Assembly: GCF_008868005.1 (NCBI RefSeq)
Contig: NZ_WAAO01000001.1
Location: 1,302,001 to 1,366,000 of the forward strand
Origin: Microbacterium algeriense
GTDB taxonomy: Bacteria; Actinomycetota; Actinomycetes; Actinomycetales; Microbacteriaceae
Direction of reading: 5' to 3'
Length of the DNA stretch: 64,000 bases
Both the position numbers and the translations under genes were made by a program. Positions 9,176-19,300 of the stretch are shown in pieces (position 1 is the first letter of the stretch; each line of letters begins with the position of its first letter). The notes under the pieces are model-generated. The model was not told the DNA's origin. It saw nothing but the letters and a program-made list of their open reading frames with translations, and made no database searches.

Positions 9176-10474
9176 TCACTGCGACAGGACCGCCGTGATC
9201 TCGTCGTTGTCGGCAGGCACGGAGTCCTCACCGTTCAGCACCGCGTTGCGCACGAGCGTCAGCCATGGGCTTCCCGGCGCGTTGAACGCCTGCTGGAAGT
9301 TGAGCGCGACCGGTGTGTCGCCCTGAGCGGCGACCTCGTTGATGGTGACCAGGCGCGGGTCGGCGGCGGCATATTCGTTGTCGGCGAGATCGCCGCGGGA
9401 GACCGCGTTTCCGTCCTTCGCGAGCACCTCGACCTGGGCGTCTTCGGACATCATCCAGTTCAGGAAGTTCCATGCCTGGGCGGACTTCTTCGAGTCCTTC
9501 GAGATCCCGATGCCGTCGCCGCCGACGAAGGTCGAGGCGCCGCCGTCGACACCGGGGATACCGGCGACACCCGCGTCGAACTCGAGCGACGGCAGCAGCG
9601 TCGCGGGGAACGGCATGACCCCGACCTTGCCCTCGCTGAAGGCCGCGGTCCAGGTCGGGCCGGCCTCGTCCGTCGAGCTCGGGAGCACGGCGCCCGCCTC
9701 TTCCAGGCCGGCCCAGGTGTCGTAGACCGCCTGCGCCGAGTCGCTGTCGAGCAGCGACTCCGTGCCGTCCTCGTTCATGACCTCGTCGCCGGACGCCCAG
9801 ATCGACGGGAACCATGTGAACACCAGGCATCCGCCGCAGTTGAGGCCGGTCGCCGTGCCGTAGGTGTCCGGCTTGTCCAGGGCCTGCACAGCCATCGCCG
9901 CTTCGGCGAACTCCTCGAGCGTCGCGGGGGCCTTCTCGGGATCGAGCCCTGCCTCGGCGAACAGCTCCTTGTTCCAGAACAGCATCGACAGGTCGAGGGC
10001 GAAGGGGAGCACATACTCGGCGCCGTCGACCGTTCCGGCGGCGAGGTGGCCGGGGTTGATCTCGTCCTTGAAGTCGAGACCGTCGATCTGTTCGGACATG
10101 TCCTGGAAGAGCCCCTGCTCGGCCCAGTTCGGGACGTAGACGATGTCCGCCGCGAACAGGTCGGGAAGACCTCCCGAGCCCGCCGCCGCGCCGACCTTCG
10201 CGACGTAGTCGTCGTTGGGGACGACGGTCAGCTCGACCTGGTTCTCGTGGCTGGCGTTGTACGCATCGACGAGCAGCTTGGCCTGGCGCTCGATGGGTGC
10301 CCGTGTCCACAGCGTCAGCGTCGTGCCGTCGTCCGTCCCTTCGGCGGGGATCGGCGCGTCGGATTCGCTGTCGCCGGCCGAGGGGGCGCAGGCGGCCAGG
10401 CCGCCGACGAGCAGGCCGGCCGCGATCATCGCGGCCCCGGCTCGCCGTGCGCGGCGGATTCGGGTGGTGTTCAT
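9176..10474 (-). CDS. Sugar-binding lipoprotein of an ABC transporter
   Basis: A 432-residue extracellular solute-binding protein, family 1. The lipobox LAAC ends at C29, so it should be tethered to the outer face of the membrane. It is rich in Trp and Asp/Glu in the mature part, as expected for oligosaccharide binding, with the usual WFPSIW and AWNFLNWMMS segments. The start ATG follows AGAGGAGCC. First gene of the operon binding protein - permease - permease - GH127, transcribed away from the LacI gene. The GH127 partner suggests arabino-oligosaccharides as ligand; this is inference. Confidence 0.9.
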   Translation of the reverse strand: MNTTRIRRARRAGAAMIAAGLLVGGLAACAPSAGDSESDAPIPAEGTDDGTTLTLWTRAPIERQAKLLVDAYNASHENQVELTVVPNDDYVAKVGAAAGSGGLPDLFAADIVYVPNWAEQGLFQDMSEQIDGLDFKDEINPGHLAAGTVDGAEYVLPFALDLSMLFWNKELFAEAGLDPEKAPATLEEFAEAAMAVQALDKPDTYGTATGLNCGGCLVFTWFPSIWASGDEVMNEDGTESLLDSDSAQAVYDTWAGLEEAGAVLPSSTDEAGPTWTAAFSEGKVGVMPFPATLLPSLEFDAGVAGIPGVDGGASTFVGGDGIGISKDSKKSAQAWNFLNWMMSEDAQVEVLAKDGNAVSRGDLADNEYAAADPRLVTINEVAAQGDTPVALNFQQAFNAPGSPWLTLVRNAVLNGEDSVPADNDEITAVLSQ

Positions 10475-10551
10475 GGTGATGGCTCCTCTGGGCTCGACGT
10501 CGAGCTTGTGCGATGGCTCTGCAACGGTGCAGGGTGGAGAACGATCCGGCG

Positions 10552-10589
10552 TTCCGAAATTATCGAAAAGCCTTTCGGAAAGGTATAGC
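10552..10589. promoter_or_regulatory. Divergent promoter and probable LacI operator
   Basis: Nested inverted repeats lie between the transporter operon and the lacI-type gene. The inner one, CGAAAAGCCTTTCG at 10564-10577, is a 14-bp near-palindrome of LacI-family size with one mismatch. The outer arms TTCCGAAA (10552-10559) and TTTCGGAA (10573-10580) are perfect. On the minus strand GATAAT overlaps the palindrome as a -10; on the plus strand TATAGC at 10584-10589 is a possible -10. Binding here would repress both directions. Confidence 0.6.
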
Positions 10590-10648
10590 GTGGCTTCGAC
10601 GAGGTCGTCAACCCCGGTTCCGATAACCTTTCAGCAACGAGGAGTGCG

Positions 10649-11671
10649 ATGAGCGACACGAGCGGATCACGAGCGGCGACGCTGGGCGATGTCGCCGCGC
10701 GCGCAGGCGTGTCGATCTCGACGGCGTCGAAAGCGCTCAACGACCGCGGAGACGTGTCGGCGAAGACCCGGGCGCGGGTGCAGGCGGTCGCCCAGGAGCT
10801 CTCGTTCACCCCCAACGCGATGGCCCGCGGCCTGCTCGCCGGTCGGACCGGCACGGTGGGCCTTCTCACGAGCGACCTCGAGGGTCGCTTCATGATCCCG
10901 ATCCTCATGGGCGCTGAAGATGCGTTCGGCGCCGGCCGCATCAACGTGTTCCTGTGTGACGCGCGCGGCGATGCGATCCGGGAGCAGCATCACCTGCGGG
11001 AGCTGCTGAGTCGTCGCGTCGACGGCATCATCGTCGTGGGTCGCCAGACGGACCCGCGTCCCTCGCTGGGACAGGACATCCCGGTGCCCGTCGTCTATGC
11101 GTACGCCCCGTCGGACGATGACCGCGATCTCTCTCTCACGCCCGACAACTATGCGGGCGGGCGTCTCGCCATCGAGCATCTGCTCGCGTGCGGCAGGCGT
11201 CGGATCGCACACATCTCGGGTGATCCCACGTACGCGGCCGCGCAGGACCGGCTCGCCGGTGCGAGGGCGGCGCTCGGCGAGGCAGGGCTCGAGCTGGTCG
11301 GCGAGCCGATGTTCGCGGAGTGGTCGGAGCACTGGGGGAGGGACGCGGCGGCGATGCTGCTGCAGCGGCATCCCGACATCGACGCGATCTTCTGCGGGTC
11401 TGATCAGATCGCGCGGGGAGTCCTCGATTCGGCCCGAGACCTGGGGCGCGGCGTGCCCGATGATCTGGCCGTGATCGGCTACGACAACTGGGAGGTCCTG
11501 GCCACCAACGCGCGGCCGGAGCTCACCAGCATCGACGCCAATCTGCAGCAGCTCGGACGTCAGGCGGCGCTGCGCGTGTTCGATGCGATCGACGGGATCG
11601 ACGTCGGCGAGGGCGCGCATCACCTTCCGGTGCGGCTCGTCATCCGGGGATCGACGATCCCGCGGCGCTGA
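10649..11671 (+). CDS. LacI-family transcriptional regulator
   Basis: A 340-residue repressor. The N-terminal helix-turn-helix with hinge helix covers about residues 9-60 (ATLGDVAARAGVSISTASKALN at its start), and the rest is a periplasmic-binding-protein-like effector domain (from about residue 68, with CGSDQIARGVL and AVIGYDNWE near residues 250-280). ATG follows GAGGAGTGCG. Divergent from the sugar transporter/GH127 operon and placed before the GH27/GH95 operon, so it is the obvious local regulator of both. The inducer is unknown; an arabinose- or galactose-containing sugar is likely. Confidence 0.92.
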   Translation: MSDTSGSRAATLGDVAARAGVSISTASKALNDRGDVSAKTRARVQAVAQELSFTPNAMARGLLAGRTGTVGLLTSDLEGRFMIPILMGAEDAFGAGRINVFLCDARGDAIREQHHLRELLSRRVDGIIVVGRQTDPRPSLGQDIPVPVVYAYAPSDDDRDLSLTPDNYAGGRLAIEHLLACGRRRIAHISGDPTYAAAQDRLAGARAALGEAGLELVGEPMFAEWSEHWGRDAAAMLLQRHPDIDAIFCGSDQIARGVLDSARDLGRGVPDDLAVIGYDNWEVLATNARPELTSIDANLQQLGRQAALRVFDAIDGIDVGEGAHHLPVRLVIRGSTIPRR

Positions 11672-11761
11672 GCGCCCTCACGTCTTCGTCGACCGGGATT
11701 CGCTCGACGACGACGCCGTCTCGAGGGGCATCCATCGCGTCAGCACGTCGGGTTAATCGTG

Positions 11762-11814
11762 CGATATTCCAGTGATATCGGCTATTGTCAGCGCAAACAT
11801 CGCCGTGCTACCGT
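11762..11814 (+). promoter_or_regulatory. Promoter and palindrome upstream of the GH27 gene
   Basis: A perfect inverted repeat CGATAT-N7-ATATCG spans 11762-11780. Just downstream TTGTCA (11785-11790) and TACCGT (11809-11814) form a promoter with an 18-bp spacer. The palindrome differs from the CGAAAAGCC type at 10564, so a regulator other than the local LacI protein may act here. Confidence 0.5.
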
Positions 11815-11858
11815 GCAGACCTCGGATGTATGACCTCACTGACGGAGGTAGGAAATCG

Positions 11859-14800
11859 ATGTCCCTTCCCGCTGCTCGCACCGAATCCTCACGATCCCGA
11901 TCCGCCCTTGCGGCCGGCGTGCTCCTCGCCCTGGTGGCCGCATCGTTCACCGTCGCCGGTCCCGCCGACGCGGCGACCGAAGCACCGTCGGGGACACCCA
12001 TCGCGAACTCCCACTATGTCCTGCTCGACGTCGACTCGGAATCGCCGCCCTACCCCGCGCCCCCGTCCCTCGACGGCACGGCCGCCGGAGCGTTCGACGG
12101 GGACTACGCCACGCAATGGGCGTCGAAGTACAACGGCGGGAGCCCCGATCCGATGCCGCACTTCCTCACGTTCGACGTCGGAGCGACCCACGCTCTGACC
12201 GGAGTCGGGTACTCGGTGAAAGTGCAGGGCAACGGTCCTGCGGCGAACGTGAAGGTGTTCACGACGAATGACGCGGACGTGGCGAAGGACGGCACGTCCT
12301 CCGCCTGGGCGCCGGCGGGAGCGGCGACCTTCCACCAGCCGACGAGCAACACGGAGGTCCAGTTCGTCACCTTCGACGAGCCGGTCTCCGCCCGCTACGT
12401 GCAGTTCCGCGTCGTCGATGCCGTGAACGGTTCGAACAACGCCTCCGCGTCGGAGATCGTCGTCTACACGACCGACGAGGACACGACCCCGCCGGAGCCG
12501 GCATCGCCGTTCTCGGTGAAGGTCGATTCGGTCAACACGACGGACTGGAAGTTCCCGGACGACACCTCGGCGAGCACGTTCATCGACAGAGACGGCACCT
12601 TCCGCTTCCAGCAGGCGCACGCCCTGTACGGCAAGACGTCCTCGCGGGCATGGAGCTTCTTCACCGGCACCCACCTGGACGACGCCGTCCGCGACGCGAC
12701 GATCAGCGATGCCGGCACCAACCCCGACACCACCGCGTTCTGCGACGGAAGCCCGACCGGGGTCGAGGCGACGGTGGCGCAGGGATCGACCTCCTACAGC
12801 CAGGCGAACTACTGCGATCTCACCCAGATGTGGGTCGATCCCGACACCGGGGACTGGTACGGCCTCGTGCACAACGAGTTCACCCCGCAGCCGTTCGCCG
12901 ACGGCCTGCACTACGACTCGATCGACTTCGCCGTCTCGACCGATCAGGGGAAGACCTGGTCCATCCCCGGGCACGCGATCACGTCGCCCTACAGCACGGC
13001 GCGCGGTGACACCGCGGCCTTCCCGCAGCAGACGTACTACTACGGCGACGGCGATCCCCGACTGTACGTCGACTACGCCTCGGGATACTTCTACGCGTTC
13101 TACGGGTCCCGAATCGTGAACAAGGGCGGCAGCTGGGTCGCGTTCCACCAGCACGTCGCCCGTGCTCCGATCGCGGAGAAGATGGCCACGGGGTCGTGGC
13201 AGAAATGGTACGACGGCGCCTGGACGCAGCCGGGCATCGGCGGCAAGGAGAGCAACATGACTCCGGTCACGGACGCCAGTCCGACCGGATACACCGCCCC
13301 CGACGACGAGTACGACCCGAACACCCCGGGTACGGCGCAGCAGCAGGTGAGCACCGGGCAGATGCCGCCCACCTCGCCGCTGTTCGTGATGGACGTCACG
13401 TACAACGCGCACCTCGGGCTGTACATCGGCGAGCCCCAGCACCCCGATCAGTCCGGCAAGGCGCCGCAGGAGTTCTACGCGACCGACAACCTCGCCACCC
13501 AGAAGTGGTTCAAGCTCGGCGACACCGGAGCGGACTACACCTCGGCGTCGTGGTATCGCTGGTTCGTCGACCCGGCGAACAAGTGGAGCTCGGCCATCGT
13601 CGGCAAGTCCTTCCGCTCGTACTGCTCGTTCGGGTGCATGGACGGCTCCTCGGCTCAGTACGTCAACGTGACGATCGACGCCGACGAGCCGGCCGCCGTC
13701 CTCGACACCTCCAAGACCCACTCCATCGGCAGCGGCGACCAGAGGCTCACCGTCGCGGACGGGGGAGGGATGGCGAGCAGCGCGACCGAGGCGGACACGG
13801 CGTCCGGCGCCTGGACGTTCGCCGCGACCGGGGACGGCGCCTACACGATCGCCAGTCAGGCTGGGACGCTCCTCGGCGTGGACGGCACCCGCACCGCCGA
13901 CCGCGCCTGGCGCACGCCCCTCACCCTCACCGACCCCGCTGAGGCGGGCGTCGGCCAGCAGTGGTTCGTCCTCCCGAGCAGGTCGGCGTCGACCGGAGAG
14001 AAGACCGACACGGTGCGTCTCGTGAACAGGTTCAGCGGCCTCGTGCTCGGCCTGGGCGCAGGAAAGGCCGAGACGGTCCCTGCTCGGAGCTGGGATCAGC
14101 AAGGCGACACCACGGGCGGTCTCGGCTCGACCAGGGCGCAGACCCTGACCCTGGCGGAGTTCACCGACAGCACCGGATCGACTCTGGCTCTCACGCCGCC
14201 GATGGGCTGGAACAGCTGGAACGTCTTCGGCTGCTCGATCGACGAGAGCATCGTCCGCAGCGTCGTCGACGCGATCGCATCGAACGGCATGAAGGCGGCC
14301 GGGTACGAGTACATCACCGTGGACGACTGCTGGATGGCCCCCACCCGCGCCGCAGACGGCAGCCTCCAGGCGGACCCCACCCGCTTCCCCAGCGGTATGA
14401 AGGCGCTCGGGGACTACGTGCACTCGAAGGGCCTCAAGTTCGGCGTCTACGAATCGCCGACGGAGGGCACATGCCAGAAGCGACCGGGAAGCTACGGGCA
14501 CGAGACGCAGGATGCGCAGGCTTTCGCATCCTGGGGCGTCGACTACCTCAAGTACGACTGGTGTCAGACGAGCACGACGGAATCTCCGAGGATGTGGGCG
14601 GAGAACCCGGGGACGACGGAGAAGCAGCTCGCGCAGAAGCTGTTCACCCGGATGTCTGACGCGCTGGACGCGACGGGCCGACCGATCGTGTACAGCCTGT
14701 CGGCATGCTGCTCCGCTCTGGACTTCCCGCAGTGGGCCGGTTCCGTCGGCCAGCTCTGGCGCACGTCCACCGACATCTCCAATTCCTGGGACAGCGTGAT

Positions 14801-16358
14801 GTTCAACTACGGGAAGACGGTCGGACACGCGGCGGCCGCAGGCCCAGGGCACTGGAACGATCCCGACATGCTCGAGGTCGGGAACACGTCGGGCACCGGC
14901 CTGTCTCCCGACGAGACGAAAGCGCATCTGGGGCTCTGGGCGCTGATGGCCGCACCCCTCGTCGCCGGGAACGACGTGCGCAGCGCGTCGGCCGAGGTGA
15001 CCGCTCTGCTGACGAACCCGCGCGTGCTCGCCATCGACCAGGACCCGCTCGGATCCGCCGCTGTGCGGGTGCGGGACTCCGCCGGGATCCAGGTGCTGAC
15101 GAGGCCGCTCGTGGACGGTTCGCGAGCGGTGGGCATCCTGAACACCGGCAGCGCGCCCGCGTCGGTCACGGTTCCCCTGAGCGAGGCGGGCTTCGATGCG
15201 GGGGCGGTCGATCTGACCGAGGTGTTCACCGGGAAGGAGTCCCGAGCGGAGTCGGCGATCACGGTGGAGGTGCCGGCGCACGGACTGGCGCTGTACCGCG
15301 GGATGGTCGACAGCCCCGCGGCGCTCGGCATCACCGGGCCCGCGACGGTGGCAGCCGGTGCGACAGCCGAGATGGTCATCACGGCGCACCGGGCCACCGA
15401 AGCCACCGACATCGCCGTCACAGCGCCGGACGGCTGGACGGTCACCCCGGCCACCACCAGCATCCCGAGGGGGCAGTCGAAGACGCGGGTGACCGTGCAG
15501 GCACCGGCGGGGGCGTTCGGGCCCGCCGAGATCGCCGTGACGGGGAGTGTCGTTGACGCCCTCGGTGGAGACACCCACACGGTGTCGGCGAAGACGACCG
15601 TCACTGCGACCTGCGGAGCGCAGCCGCAGGCTCCCACCGCTGTCGTCTCGGTCGACAGCGCCGAGAGCAGGCTTGAGAACACACCGGGGGCGAACGCGAT
15701 CGACGGGAACCCGTCCACCTTCTGGGGGACGGACTGGTCGCAGACCAACGCTCCGCTCCCGCACGAGATCGTGGTCGACCTGGGTGCCTCCCAGATGGTC
15801 TGCTCGCTCTCCTACACCCCGCGTCAGGACAACCAGAACGGTCGGATCAAGGACTACGAGGTGTTCGTGAGCGATTCCCCTGCCGCTCCCGGCGCCGGCG
15901 CGACGCCGGTGCTGAAGGGCCAGGCGGCCGCGGGAACCGCGACCCAGACCCTCGCCTTCGCGCACCCGGTGAAGGGTCGGTATCTCACGCTGCGGGCGCT
16001 GAGCGAGCAGGCGGGCAACCGGTGGACGGCGGTCGCGGAGCTCGCGGTCGACGTCCGGCCGGCGCCCGCGCTCGACGCCACCGTCAGCGCGGTCGGCAGG
16101 TGCGTGGCCGGCAAGGCGTACCTCGCGGTGACGGTCCGGAACGGGGAGGACGTGCCGGTGAAGGTCGAGATGACGACGGACTACGGAGCGAAGTCGTTCG
16201 CGGCGGTCCGACCGGGCGCGAGCGCCTTCCACAGCTTCGCCGTCCGCACGAAGACGCTGCCTGCCGGTACCGCCGGTGCTCGCGTCACAGCCGTGGTCGA
16301 CGGGCACGAGGTGACCGCCGATCTCCGCACCCCGTTCGAGGAGATGCGCTGTGGCTGA
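11859..16358 (+). CDS. Secreted multidomain GH27 glycosidase
   Basis: A 1499-residue exported enzyme. After a Sec signal peptide (about 1-36) come a discoidin/F5-8-type-C-like module (about 50-204), a propeller-like region with an Asp box (STDQGKTW near 360), a ricin-like trefoil (about 610-770), the GH27 barrel (about 777-1147), a NEW3-type module (about 1150-1250), a second F5/8-C module (about 1257-1397) and a C-terminal module bracketed by C1415 and C1498. The nucleophile is D900 (KYDWC); D972 (RTSTD) is the probable acid/base. The VDDCW motif fits alpha-galactosidase; beta-L-arabinopyranosidase activity also occurs in GH27. Start chosen for GGAGGTAGG. Confidence 0.88.
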   Translation: MSLPAARTESSRSRSALAAGVLLALVAASFTVAGPADAATEAPSGTPIANSHYVLLDVDSESPPYPAPPSLDGTAAGAFDGDYATQWASKYNGGSPDPMPHFLTFDVGATHALTGVGYSVKVQGNGPAANVKVFTTNDADVAKDGTSSAWAPAGAATFHQPTSNTEVQFVTFDEPVSARYVQFRVVDAVNGSNNASASEIVVYTTDEDTTPPEPASPFSVKVDSVNTTDWKFPDDTSASTFIDRDGTFRFQQAHALYGKTSSRAWSFFTGTHLDDAVRDATISDAGTNPDTTAFCDGSPTGVEATVAQGSTSYSQANYCDLTQMWVDPDTGDWYGLVHNEFTPQPFADGLHYDSIDFAVSTDQGKTWSIPGHAITSPYSTARGDTAAFPQQTYYYGDGDPRLYVDYASGYFYAFYGSRIVNKGGSWVAFHQHVARAPIAEKMATGSWQKWYDGAWTQPGIGGKESNMTPVTDASPTGYTAPDDEYDPNTPGTAQQQVSTGQMPPTSPLFVMDVTYNAHLGLYIGEPQHPDQSGKAPQEFYATDNLATQKWFKLGDTGADYTSASWYRWFVDPANKWSSAIVGKSFRSYCSFGCMDGSSAQYVNVTIDADEPAAVLDTSKTHSIGSGDQRLTVADGGGMASSATEADTASGAWTFAATGDGAYTIASQAGTLLGVDGTRTADRAWRTPLTLTDPAEAGVGQQWFVLPSRSASTGEKTDTVRLVNRFSGLVLGLGAGKAETVPARSWDQQGDTTGGLGSTRAQTLTLAEFTDSTGSTLALTPPMGWNSWNVFGCSIDESIVRSVVDAIASNGMKAAGYEYITVDDCWMAPTRAADGSLQADPTRFPSGMKALGDYVHSKGLKFGVYESPTEGTCQKRPGSYGHETQDAQAFASWGVDYLKYDWCQTSTTESPRMWAENPGTTEKQLAQKLFTRMSDALDATGRPIVYSLSACCSALDFPQWAGSVGQLWRTSTDISNSWDSVMFNYGKTVGHAAAAGPGHWNDPDMLEVGNTSGTGLSPDETKAHLGLWALMAAPLVAGNDVRSASAEVTALLTNPRVLAIDQDPLGSAAVRVRDSAGIQVLTRPLVDGSRAVGILNTGSAPASVTVPLSEAGFDAGAVDLTEVFTGKESRAESAITVEVPAHGLALYRGMVDSPAALGITGPATVAAGATAEMVITAHRATEATDIAVTAPDGWTVTPATTSIPRGQSKTRVTVQAPAGAFGPAEIAVTGSVVDALGGDTHTVSAKTTVTATCGAQPQAPTAVVSVDSAESRLENTPGANAIDGNPSTFWGTDWSQTNAPLPHEIVVDLGASQMVCSLSYTPRQDNQNGRIKDYEVFVSDSPAAPGAGATPVLKGQAAAGTATQTLAFAHPVKGRYLTLRALSEQAGNRWTAVAELAVDVRPAPALDATVSAVGRCVAGKAYLAVTVRNGEDVPVKVEMTTDYGAKSFAAVRPGASAFHSFAVRTKTLPAGTAGARVTAVVDGHEVTADLRTPFEEMRCG

Positions 16359-19300
16359 GCCGATCGGCAGCGGACACGGCCACCGGGCCATCACCCGACG
16401 CACGGTGCTGCAGCTCGGAGGGATGGCGGCCGTCGTCCCCTTCCTTCCCGGGATGATCGCGCCGTCGCCGGCAGCAGCCGCCGTCATGAGCGCCGGAAGC
16501 GAGGCACTCACCGCCGCAGGACCGGGGGATGCGCTTCCCGCCGGATCGCTCCGCTACACGGCGCCGGCCACCGCCTGGGAATCGCAGGCGCTGCCCATCG
16601 GCAACGGCCGCCTGGGGGCGATGATGTTCGCCGGAACCACGGAAGAGCTCATCCAGTTCAACGAGAACAGTCTCTGGGGCGGCCTCAACGACTACGACAA
16701 CGCACTCGCCGGGCAGCCGGACAGCGCGTACGACACGAGCATCACCGGGTTCGGCTCGTATCGCGATTTCGGTGCCGTGCGGGTCGCCCTCGGTGCGGTC
16801 CCCAAGGTCACCGCGGTAGGAGGGCCCTATCAGGACTCGAGCTCGGGGGAGACCGTCGCTCAGACGTACGACGGCAGGACCACCACCAAGTGGTGCATCA
16901 TCGGACCGCCATCGCACGTCATCTGGCAGGCGGAACTGGCGACGCCCCAGGCGACCGCGTCGTACAGTCTCACCAGCGCGAACGATGTGCCAGAGCGCGA
17001 CCCGCAGCAGTGGACGCTGTCGGGATCGGACGACGGCGCGGCGTGGACTCCTCTCGACGCGCGCACGGGTGCGCCGTTCGAGCAGCGGGGCATGACCAAG
17101 ACGTACACCTTCGAGAACACCACGTCCTACCGCTTCTACCGTCTCGATTTCGTCCCCAAGGCCGGGGTGAGTCACTTCCAGATCGCCGAGATCGCCCTCG
17201 CCGGGATCTCGCTCGCCGCGGCCGCGCCGGTCGCGGACTACCGTCGGTCGCTCGATCCCCGGACCGGCGTTCACGAGAGCCGTCACTCCACGACCGGCGG
17301 AACCATGACACGCGAGGCCCTGGCCGTCCGTGACCCCGATGTGCTGGCTTTCCGTTACGAGACGGACGATCCGGACGGGTTCACCGCGGTCGTCTCGCTG
17401 ACCTCGGCGCAGGGGGCGGTGACGACAGCGGATGCCGCAGCCGCGCGTCTCGGATTCGCGGGGGAGATGGCGAACCGGCTCGGCCACGCGGCGACCCTGC
17501 GGATCGCCGACACCGACGGCACCGTCACCGGGAGCGGATCCGCGTTGCGGGTCGAGCGTGCCAGCCGGATGACGCTGCTGCTCGACGCGCGCACGGACTA
17601 CCGGCTCAGCGCGGCGGACGGCTGGCGCGGCGAGGATCCCCAGCGCGGCATCGACGCGAGCCTGACCGCCGCGGCCGCCGTGCCCTACGCCGACATGCGC
17701 GCCGCCCATATCGCGCGATTCTCGGAGGTCATGGACCGCGCCTCGATCACGTGGGGCGAGTCGGAGGCCGGCGTGCTCGCGCTGCCGGTCGACCAGCGTC
17801 TCACGCGGTACGCCGGCGGGGGCGATGATCCGAGTCTGGAGCAGGCGCTCGTCGGATACGGCCGATACCTGCTGGCCAGCTCCTCGAGGCCCGGAGGCCT
17901 CCCGGCCAATCTGCAGGGGCTCTGGAACGACAGCAACACGCCGGCCTGGGCGTCCGACTACCACACGAACATCAACGTCCAGATGAACTATTGGGGCGCC
18001 GAGACCATGAACCTCTCCGAGACGCATGAAGCCCTCGCCGAGTTCATCCGGCAGGTCGCCGTCCCCAGCCGCGTGGCGACGCGCAACGCGTTCGGGCAGA
18101 ACGTCCGAGGATGGACGGCGCGCACGTCGCAGAGCATCTTCGGCGGCAATGCCTGGGAGTGGAACACCGTCTCGAGCGCGTGGTACGCCCAGCACCTCTA
18201 CGAGCACTGGGCCTTCACGCAGGACCTGTCCTATCTTCGCGATCTCGCGTATCCCCTCATCAAGGAGATCTGCGAGTTCTGGCAGGACCGGCTGAAGGCA
18301 CTGCCCGATGGGACACTGGTCTCGCCGCTGGGCTGGTCACCGGAACACGGACCGCGTGAGGACGGCGTGATGCACGATCAGCAGATCGTGTGGGACCTGT
18401 TCCAGAACTACCTCGACTGCGCCGAGGCCCTCGGTGTCGATGCCGACGAGCGTGCCACGGTCGCGGATCTGCAGGCACGGCTGGCACCGAACAGGATCGG
18501 CAGCTGGGGGCAGCTGCAGGAATGGCAGACCGACCGGGACGATCCCGCTGACACCCATCGGCACACCTCGCATCTCTTCGCCGTGTACCCGGGTCGGCAG
18601 ATCACGTCGGCGACCCCGGAGCTCCAGGCCGCCGCGCTCGTGTCGCTGAAGGCCCGCTGCAACGAGCAACCGGGCGTGCCGTTCACCGAGTCGAGCGTCA
18701 TCGGCGACAGCCGCCGTTCCTGGACATGGCCGTGGCGGGCTGCGCTGTTCGCGCGGCTCGGCGACGGTGATCGCGCACGCTCGATGCTCCGCGGCCTGTT
18801 GCGGTACAACACCCTGTCCAACCTGTACGCCACGCATCCGCCGTTCCAGATCGACGGCAACCTCGGCATCGTGGGCGCCGTGGCGGAGTTCGTGCTGCAG
18901 AGCCACGAGGGATTCATCCACCTGCTGCCGGCGCTGCCGACCGCGTGGCCGGCCGGGGCGTTCGCCGGCCTGCGAGCCCGCGGCGGGTACGAGGTCAGCG
19001 CGGAGTGGGCGGACGGGAAGGTCACCTCCTTCCAGGTCGTGGCCGATCGCGCTCCGGATTCCCGGCCGATCCGCGTGCGGGTGAACGGGCAGGACCGCAT
19101 CGTGCGGCCTGCGCTCGCCGCGTCAGGCACGACGCAGGACCTCGGCGAATGGCAGGCGCCGGCGGTGACGACGTCCGTCGACGTGCGGTGCACCGGTCCG
19201 CGTGCGGTGCTCGCCGTCACCGCCACCAACCTGGAGGCCGTGCCGACCGACATCACGATCACCACGGCGTACGGTGCCAGGACCTTCACCGCGGTGAAAC

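Noticed and set aside
11889..16511. A 1540-codon open frame antisense to the GH27 gene
   Set aside because: Arg/Gly/Val-rich composition with no recognisable domain; the plus strand has signal peptide, catalytic motifs and a ribosome-binding site.
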